Below, piece after piece: positions 56,877 to 64,000 of a stretch of 64,000 bases of DNA. Below the pieces are notes generated by a model that saw only the letters and a list, made by a program, of their open reading frames with translations, was not told where the DNA came from and ran no database searches. This stretch comes from Hygrophila difformis (taxonomy: Eukaryota; Streptophyta; Magnoliopsida; Lamiales; Acanthaceae): assembly GCA_030278955.1 (NCBI GenBank), contig JAOANR010000004.1, positions 61,073,541 to 61,137,540 of the forward strand. Reading direction: 5' to 3'. The position numbers and the translations under genes are program-made. Each line of letters opens with the position of its first letter. Positions within the stretch are counted from its first letter, which is position 1.

Positions 56877-59800
56877 TCAGGTCCAAAATTCCCGGTTTTT
56901 GATAGCGCATTCACCACCAGCAATTCTACTTCCCATGTAGTCGAGAGTCCACTTCTCAAAGGTACAGTCGATGAAGTCATAGTAGCCACCGTGGATAGCA
57001 AGTTTCCCCCGCATCACCCGTTCCTCAACCCATGGATAGGTAAGCAAGTTCAGCAATGACCCATTGATTGATTCCTAAAGAAAACAAAACACAGAAATGT
57101 CAAATGTCTAGCCAATGACAACAAATTTGTTCCTAATGCTGAGCAATTTGGGAACAATTTGAGTCAATGCAGACTGGCAACAACTCCATAGTTGCAATAA
57201 TCACCAAGTATGATATACAACGGCAGCTCAGATGGTTAGAGAAATACAACTTTCATAAAAGTAAAACAATTTCATTTTCTACGAGTCCAGATGTCCCGAT
57301 AGGGCAATGTTATTGTGTTAAAGTCATTAAACAATGTAATAAGCTGACAATCTATGGAAGAAGCATGCACCTTCTCACAGTGTCGGCACTGCTGATCAAG
57401 GTTGAGATTCGAAGCAATAGACTTCGTTTTCGACCGAGCAGGATTTCCAACCACCACCCAACTTCGAATGAAGCTACTGGAAAAGCATAAACAGCGCAAC
57501 AACAGATGTAAGAATGCCCACACAAACAGCAAACACTACAGCATATTCCGTATCAGCAAACATAAGAGAAATTCATAAAACCTTGAAATTATGTCGTCTT
57601 CCATGCTCATCAAGGCTTTAATTCCCCCACAGCAGCTATGACCAATGACTAGTATATTCTCAACCTGCATTCAATCAATGAGAGGTTTCATAAAACTCTC
57701 TCTTAACAAATAGATGGGTGCATAATCAACATTGATTTCCAAAAAGCAACTATTGCCTTTCATAGCTTTATAATTAAGTTAAGTGAAACTAAGGGGATTT
57801 TTGGCAATTTAATTAGCTGTAAACTGGTTTGATTAAATTAGATAATTATTATTATTATTTTTTACTGAACAGCCTATACATGCCAGGAAAGGGTAGTGGG
57901 GGCCTATGCTACACAAATTACAAAGTGATAAAGCGGAGGATATGGGTCGGGTGGGGAATCGAACCCCCAACCTATAGGTTGGGAATCGGGGAGCTTGACC
58001 ACTAGGGTAAATCTCCATCCCCAGATAATTATTTATTTGAAACAATATTAAAAAAATATATATGTTTAAAATATGGTAAATTTTGGGAGTAAAAATATCG
58101 AAAAGCCTTTTTAAGTCCCCAACATCTATTTTGAACCGCTATTCGCCAAATACTATAAAATTAGCTGCTCAAACCTATATTGAAAAACTTAAAGCTATTC
58201 AAAAAGCTGTTAGTCAAACACTCCCTAAATTCATAAGAAACAAAAGTGCTGTGATAATACAAGTATACCACAAGCAAAGCCAGACTTATGAAATGTAATG
58301 TGTTATTTACTTACTTCAAGAGTGTTAACAGCAAACTCAAGGGCGGCATTAGTCTCAGAAGGTCCACTCTGCAAAAAGGAAGTAAAACGTTTTAATCTTG
58401 AAAATTCGAACAGTTGTGCACCTAAAAATGAAGCATTGCAAACCTAATAGGATACATATGTCATACCTCATGTGGGGGCACCAAGTTCGCCACATTCCGA
58501 ACCGTGAAGGCTTCTCCAGGTTGAAATCCTAAGATGCTTGAAGGACAAACCCGCGAGTCTGCACAAGCAATCACCATGAACTGTCTTTCAAAGTGTCAGA
58601 TATTTCTTCAGGCACGAAGTTTGAGCTTATGTGAAAAAATTTCAAAAACCAATGAAATAAAATAACCTTGGGTGTTTGGTCCTCGGAAAGCCTTTGATAA
58701 TGGTCGAAGTTTTTCCTAGCCAAAAAAGAGGGGGAAATGTCAAAGCAAAAGTTCATATTGTCATTTATAAAACTCTCATGTCTTAATTACTGCTGTTACA
58801 CAACATCTTACAAGTATTTGTCATTTTTGAAACCAAGAAATCTCTGTTTCAACTCCTTGAAATGCTCGGCTGCAGTCAAGCCTGCAACTTTCCTCTTGTT
58901 ATCCGTAATCTGCTGCTGCGTTAGATGAGGTGACTCACTTGCGGCCTTTAGTCCTACAGCGAGACTTCGTCTACATCCATTACCGAATTCCCCACAAGAA
59001 GAAAAACAAGATGCATTATTACATCACCTAACTATTTGTTTATTGCATAACTTAACACCTTAAAAAATAAACAAGCTTATCTCTTTGCACCAAACTTGGA
59101 TGGAAATCTGTAACTTTTAAAAGTTAGAAGTTCCTGTAAACCACCATCAAAGTATATGATTATAATATTCTGTGTTCACCTTAAACCTCACAAAAGCATA
59201 TACGAAGCATGCAATTTGATCATCCACAGACCTCACCTAAACTACAGTTCTATAAGAACAATCCTCCAAATTTACAACACGATCCATCGTCGATTTTAGT
59301 ATTCTGTGCCCACAGTTAACGAGAGCAGACAATTTGTTTGCTAGGGAAATCCTTAGGAATGAAAACGAAAGCTTACTTAACCATACAGCTATTTCATCAA
59401 ACACATTCACTGCATTACACCATCAGAAAAGACACTAGAAACAAAAAGCAGCAGAAGCACCGAAGAATCAACATACTTAATGAATTAATAACTAATCAAC
59501 TCAGACAAGTAATAAACACAAATACACAACATTATTGAAACAACAGGCAACAATTACAAGAAATAAACAATTAATGATGTTCAGAAAACAAGAAGATCAA
59601 GCAATTAGGTGAACTCTTCCCCCCAAAATATTCAACACACCTTGAAGAGCCCGAAATTCTCAAAGCATTCTCCTCAATTTCCACGAATCTCAGCTGGGAA
59701 CCAAAGATCTGCAAAAAAACATCACCCAAAAAAAAAAAAAAAAAATCCAAAAACAAAAGATTGGAACTTGTAATTATGTGCATCAGCATCATCAACAATA

Positions 59801-59902
59801 ACAATAACAAAAATTCACATGGGAATCTCTAGCAGAAGTCTGTGAGGTGTCCAAAGAAGGCAAACAAGGAGGAGGCGAGGATCGCAGCACTGAGTGCGCC
59901 AT
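56877..59902 (-). CDS. beta carbonic anhydrase, plastid type (BCA5-like)
   Basis: Catalyses CO2 + H2O to bicarbonate + H+ with a Zn site. Nine exons: 59819-59902, 59641-59708, 58812-58970, 58667-58715, 58467-58580, 58315-58368, 57582-57664, 57371-57476 and 56877-57074. Their lengths sum to 915 bases, i.e. 304 residues, all phases consistent. The zinc ligands are visible in VIACADSRV and GHSCCGG, with the family phrases [20 protein letters not shown] and [26 protein letters not shown] at the C-terminus. The Ser/Pro/Thr-rich start ([20 protein letters not shown]) looks like a plastid transit peptide, and the sequence resembles Arabidopsis BCA5 more than BCA6. The 57664-58315 intron hosts a SINE. 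No frame damage is seen. Confidence 0.92.
57851..58023 (-). mobile_element. tRNA-derived SINE in a carbonic anhydrase intron
   Basis: On the minus strand: an A-box-like TAGTGGTCAAG, a perfect B-box GGTTCGATTCC, a body with TTTGTAATTTGTGTAGCAT, and a (TAA)n tail. The 10-bp direct repeat GATAATTATT flanks it (57841-57850 and 58024-58033). It is probably a young copy. Confidence 0.85.
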
Positions 59903-60330
59903 TACAAGAGATCTTCCTTCTAAGAGCGCCCCTTTGCTATTTTGGGTAAAAGAATGAGGCTTTGGGGGAGTCTTAAAGCATGGTAAGCATAGCGACTTTC
60001 CCTAAACAAGATAATGTAGTTTTGGTGTCGTGATAATTAATCTTTGTTGGGTGGGCCGGTGAGGAGATCTGAGGACCTGTTTCCTCCAAGAAAGGCGGAG
60101 AAAACTAGAGAACGTACTCAATTTATGAGGTGGGCGTGGAGAAAATCGAACGGTCGTAAGAATGAATCGGACGGTTTGGAAGCAGAGATTGGCGACGGCA
60201 AAACCGATATTTTTGCAACTTGGTAGCGGCGCCTGACTTCATTCATGGGATCGATGGGATCAGTTTCTGTGAGAATAAAATAGGGCATTTTCTAACAAAT
60301 TAATACAGCACTTAACGAATATTCAAACAT
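59903..60330. other. carbonic anhydrase promoter side, no further gene
   Basis: Contains the short 5' leader and upstream region. An open stretch at 60044-60226 is GA-rich and matches nothing I know. Confidence 0.35.
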
Positions 60331-60930
60331 ACTAGCACACCCGTCCGCGCAATGCGCGGGAAGTAAAATTTACATTTTTTAAGAAAAATAGCGTAACAAT
60401 TTAAAAATTCAAAATATTCTATTTTCTAAACTTAATTTGGTCATGTGCATTTCCGACCACATATTATTAAAAAAGTGAGAAAAACGATGATAAAGAAGAG
60501 AGATAGTACCATAAAAATGTAAAGTAAAATTTCCCGGAAGTGAATATGGTGTTGTTGACTGCACCTGCAGAATGGTGTGTAGGAGCTTTTATGTGATGCG
60601 CGCGATAGTTTATGTGATGTTTAGATAATGAGTGATAGATTGCACAATTATGTCATGATTAAGTAATGACAACACAATAATGCTCTCAAACATCAAATTA
60701 TACTTCCCATTACGCCTGCACATGCATGCATCATATTATCCGCACACTAACTATATTGAAATATCCCTACCGAAACGTTCATAAAATAAAAGACTGTATG
60801 ATAATTATTCACCGTAATTTACATGAGATAAACAAATTATTATAGCACACTTTACATTATATAGGATGAATGTATTTCACATTAAAAATTCAATATAAAA
60901 TTTATGACATACGGGCCAATATATTTTCCT

Positions 60931-61081
60931 AAATTTGTTAAGTCCTTTGACTTCCAACAGAAGGTTGGAGATTCGATTCCCCACTGGTCTTCTATCCCTC
61001 CCTTTTATTATCCTTTGTAATTTGTACGGCATGGGGTCCCACCACCCATTTCTCAGGCCTTCAATGGCTCCTAAAAAAAAT
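60931..61081 (+). mobile_element. tRNA-derived SINE
   Basis: Head TTGACTTCCAACAGAAGGTT, B-box-like GATTCGATTCC, body TTTGTAATTTGTACGGCATG and an A8 tail; same family as 57851-58023. Confidence 0.65.
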
Positions 61082-61175
61082 TTAGACCATAATTAATTTA
61101 GTTTTACATTACTTAAATAAAATTACCAAATCTTTGTATTCTATAAATAAATAAAACTAAATCTTATAATACTAT

Positions 61176-61705
61176 GGGGGTGTATTCAATTTGAACTCTA
61201 CAGGATTTTTAAAGACTTTTAAAGTTGAAGTGTATTCAATTTAGATTTTAAAGACTCTTTAAAAATTTCGATGATATTCAATTCAGATTTAAAAAAGTCT
61301 CTAAAAATTAGGTGTATTCAATACGGATTTTTAAAAATCTTTAAAAATTTTGAGGTATTCAACAGTCCATGGATTTTAAATCTTTGTAGATTTTAATTGA
61401 TTCTTTTAAAAAAATATAACTAAACAAAATCTATCCAAACAATTCAAAAATTCTAAATACGGATAGTAGGGGGTATCCACTCCCTATGGCCATGTTCGCT
61501 GATGATTCCCAAGAGCTCTTATCGACGGAGTCGTTTGGCACCTCAATGTGGACAAAATATATATTAAAAAAATAGAGAAGAATAAATGGATAAATGAGAA
61601 AATGTAGAGTCTACACAAAATCAATCAACTCTACGTGGAGTTTATGTATTTTCCAAATCCACCAACTTTTAAAATCCATAAAAGTCTAAATTGAATACAC
61701 CCCCC
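61176..61705. mobile_element. 530-bp MITE with GGGGGTGTATTCAATTT ends
   Basis: Inverted ends GGGGGTGTATTCAATTT and AAATTGAATACACCCCCC. Inside the left half, units of about 45-55 bp (TGTATTCAATTTAGATTTTA and variants) recur at least four times. The superfamily is uncertain. Confidence 0.7.
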
Positions 61706-61741
61706 TAAATCTTCAAAAACATTATTTTGAATGCCTAATTT

Positions 61742-62118
61742 ATAGGGATGAAATCGGTACGGATACGGTCGGATAGTATCGAATACTGATATTATCCATA
61801 TATTTATTTCAAATTCGGAATCGAATACGGCTGAGTCGGATACGAATACAGTTTCGAATATTTTGGGTTATAGATATGTACGGATACAGGACGAATATAT
61901 AACGGATACAGATTCAATCGGATACAGAATATTGGATATTTTTTTGTAATCTTTTTTGAAAATTTGACAATTTTAATTAAAATTACCTGATAATTTCGTA
62001 TTTTTATAATTATTGATAATTTTTAATTAATAAATAATAATATATTAATATATTCGGATATCCATATTTAAAATCCGGATAATATCCTATCAATTTTCGG
62101 ATACGATCGGATATTTTC
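61742..62118. repeat. GGATACGG/GAATA-rich dispersed repeat
   Basis: Begins TAGGGATGAAATCGG and is full of CGGATAC and GAATAC words, as in a common hAT-type plant MITE. I could not locate a matching right end. Confidence 0.4.
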
Positions 62119-62348
62119 AGAAAACGTAATTATAAGTAAATTTATAACTAATTTTTTTATAAAATTATGGATTAGTCCAGAAAAACTAATCACAATAAAA
62201 ATTTAAAATATATTACGTAATAATGATGAAAAGATAACAAAAAACTATAAATAATATTTTTTAAAAACTTTAGGGATAATAGTCAAAATGTGCAATATAT
62301 TAGGGAGTAAAACTAATATTTTTTAGACCCTTAATAATGCTAAATATA

Positions 62349-62556
62349 CTCCATCAGTTCCGGTAACACCGTCCCAAAACTTTTGGGCACGGTGTTTTAG
62401 GTATTATGTGTTATTATAATAAAGCAGAGTAATTAGTTGATACAATGTTTTAGTTGATGTTTATGGAATAAGTTGTTTCTAAAAAATGGAAATGTGACAA
62501 TTGTAGTGGGACAGACCAAAAAACAAAGTGAGACAGAATTAGTGGGACGGATGGAG
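62349..62556. mobile_element. Stowaway-like MITE
   Basis: Ends CTCCATCAGTTCCGGTAAC and AGTGGGACGGATGGAG flanked by TA. Confidence 0.55.
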
Positions 62557-62885
62557 TAATCTTTTTTTTAAAAAAAAAAAATTTGAATAGTTAAGGGTAT
62601 TTATTTTTCACCTCTTCTCATCATTTTAGATATGAAAGAAAACCATATATATTTAATTTTTTAATAGTAAAAGTAATTTATTTAATATTATTTCCACAAT
62701 GGGTTTGAATTTCCTTCATTCATTTTACTATCTCCTTTATTTTCCCTTTAATTTTTTGTTGCATGCATTTCAACCATTATTTAAGCAAAAGACTTTGAAT
62801 CTCATGTAATCAAAAAAACACTATATTCTCATTTTATATTGTCATATTAGTTCAACACCTGTGCGTAGCGGACGAAAAATTCTAG

Positions 62886-64000
62886 TATAAATAAAGTAAA
62901 ATCATTTTGTACACAATAATCTATTAACTAATTGGTATAAATCATTTTGAATCAATTATTTTTTGTTGTATATGTAATTTATTGTGATTGTGAAATAATT
63001 AAATATTCTCTATATGTATTAACAGTAAAATATAGAGAAAGGCTAAAGCATAAAAGTAAATCATACAAACATATATATAATTGACAGAAACAATATACAG
63101 AATACATTAAAAAAATGAAGATACATTCAAAGACAATATATTTTTTTTTTTAACTCGTCACAACCAAACATTACATCTTAATTAATAACTATATGAGCAA
63201 AGTTTGCCACTATCTTTTGCAAGTTAGGCATAATATTTTCGAACCTAAGTTCCTCTAATCAAGCCACATAACGGATAAAATCAAAGAAAAATACATCATA
63301 AATTGTATTTAAAAATTTCTGAATTTGAACAACAATGTATGTGATTGTAGAAAATCCACTAACATGTTAAGAGAATCTTAAAGTCATCTTCATCCCAGTT
63401 CACATTTTTCTTGTCCCCCGAATATAGATTATAAAAGCATTCGATCACACCCTTGCCAAGTTCTCTTTTTGGGAAGAAAATTGATGTACATGCCTTTAAT
63501 CCACTCTATCATTGAACATTATCAATGGATATCCCTGCAATTATAAAGGCAAAAAAAAATAAAAAAATCAATATAAATAAAAGAGACAATATTTGAATTT
63601 TCCTTCTTCCCTGAACTGTCCCATGACTTTTTATATGAAGAGAATCTCTGATAAACGTACATGTGCTGTACGGAAGATATATTTTTCCTTAAAAAAATTG
63701 GTGAAAGAAACTTGTTAAATGATTAAAATAACCTATAAAATATAAACTATCATAAGATATCAAAAAAATAGGAAAAAAAATCTAAAATACAAATAGAAAA
63801 AAGTGTTCATAAGACATGCTACAATCATATACATACCGATTCACATGAGTCAATCACGTAACACTACAAAAACCAAAAGATGAATGAACATTAGATTAGA
63901 GAAAAATGACTAAAAATTCTAAGCAATAAAAAAATTGCAAAATATGAGATTTGGAATAAAGATGAATGAAACGAATAAGGATGATCGGATGTATTTATAG
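62886..64000. other. AT-rich DNA, one doubtful exon-like piece
   Basis: No supported gene. On the minus strand about 63370-63500 reads ELGKGVIECFYNLYSGDKKN and DEDDFKILLT, with MIEWIKGMYINFL upstream in a frame shifted by one. This may be a fragment of an unknown gene or chance. Confidence 0.25.

Larger units (their letters stand above)
60332..62885. mobile_element. region bounded by inverted Helitron-like ends
   Basis: Left: A|CTAG at 60332-60335 followed by a hairpin (CCGCGCA/TGCGCGG). Right: CTAG|T at 62882-62885 preceded by GTGCGTAGCGGACG. Read inward both give ACTAG, 6-7 bases, CGTCCGC, 3-4 bases, GC. Either these are two outward-facing Helitron 3' ends or one element with short inverted ends. 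The interior is a collection of MITEs plus a SINE. Confidence 0.4.

Noticed and set aside
56805..57059. Plus-strand open frame over the last carbonic anhydrase exon
   Set aside because: Antisense shadow of the conserved carbonic anhydrase C-terminus.
57940..57990. tRNA gene-like sequence with a good T-arm
   Set aside because: It is the promoter part of a SINE with tail and target duplication; no full cloverleaf.

Overview
The window is nuclear DNA from a flowering plant. It has AT-rich intergenic DNA, GT-AG introns, many plant MITEs, a Ty3/gypsy retrotransposon primed by initiator tRNA-Met, and plant-specific genes (NPH3, a SAC51-type bHLH with its conserved upstream ORF, a plastid-type beta carbonic anhydrase). 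A core eudicot fits best; I cannot name the genus. A run of exactly 500 N (52892-53391) marks an assembly gap.

Layout. 1-4374: gene-free, with Stowaway-like MITEs (one nested in another) and an old SINE. 4375-13678: a candidate 9.3-kb Helitron (A|TC...CTAG|T) that carries same-strand pieces of at least five unrelated genes (villin, SnRK1 beta subunit, SRT1-type sirtuin, pectin acetylesterase, NudC/BOBBER) plus a copia gag piece, all decayed. 14390-30335: a candidate 16-kb Mutator-like element with a 10-bp target duplication and minisatellite-rich subterminal regions. It contains three small hAT-type insertions, each with an 8-bp duplication, and a 9.4-kb gypsy element whose two LTRs are almost identical although its coding region is ruined.

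30346-60330 is the gene island. NPH3 (+, 32357-34739) is a phototropin signalling adaptor. A SAC51-like bHLH gene (-, 36820-37938) carries a spliced 53-codon conserved upstream ORF (38138-38461). TAF1 (-, 43086-54257) is the largest TFIID subunit; it is interrupted by the N gap and has many 1-base indels. A small secreted Leu-Pro-rich protein (-, 55659-56003) and a beta carbonic anhydrase (-, 56877-59902) follow. The five genes act in separate pathways (light signalling, vascular/thermospermine control, basal transcription, cell surface, carbon metabolism) and are neighbours, not an operon.

60331-64000: gene-poor, with a pair of inverted Helitron-like ends (60332 and 62885) enclosing a SINE and several MITEs.

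I did not find a convincing new biological system. The observations most worth follow-up are the multi-gene Helitron, the young-LTR/dead-interior retrotransposon inside a larger element, the upstream-ORF control region of the SAC51 gene, and the question whether the TAF1 indels are assembly errors or real decay.
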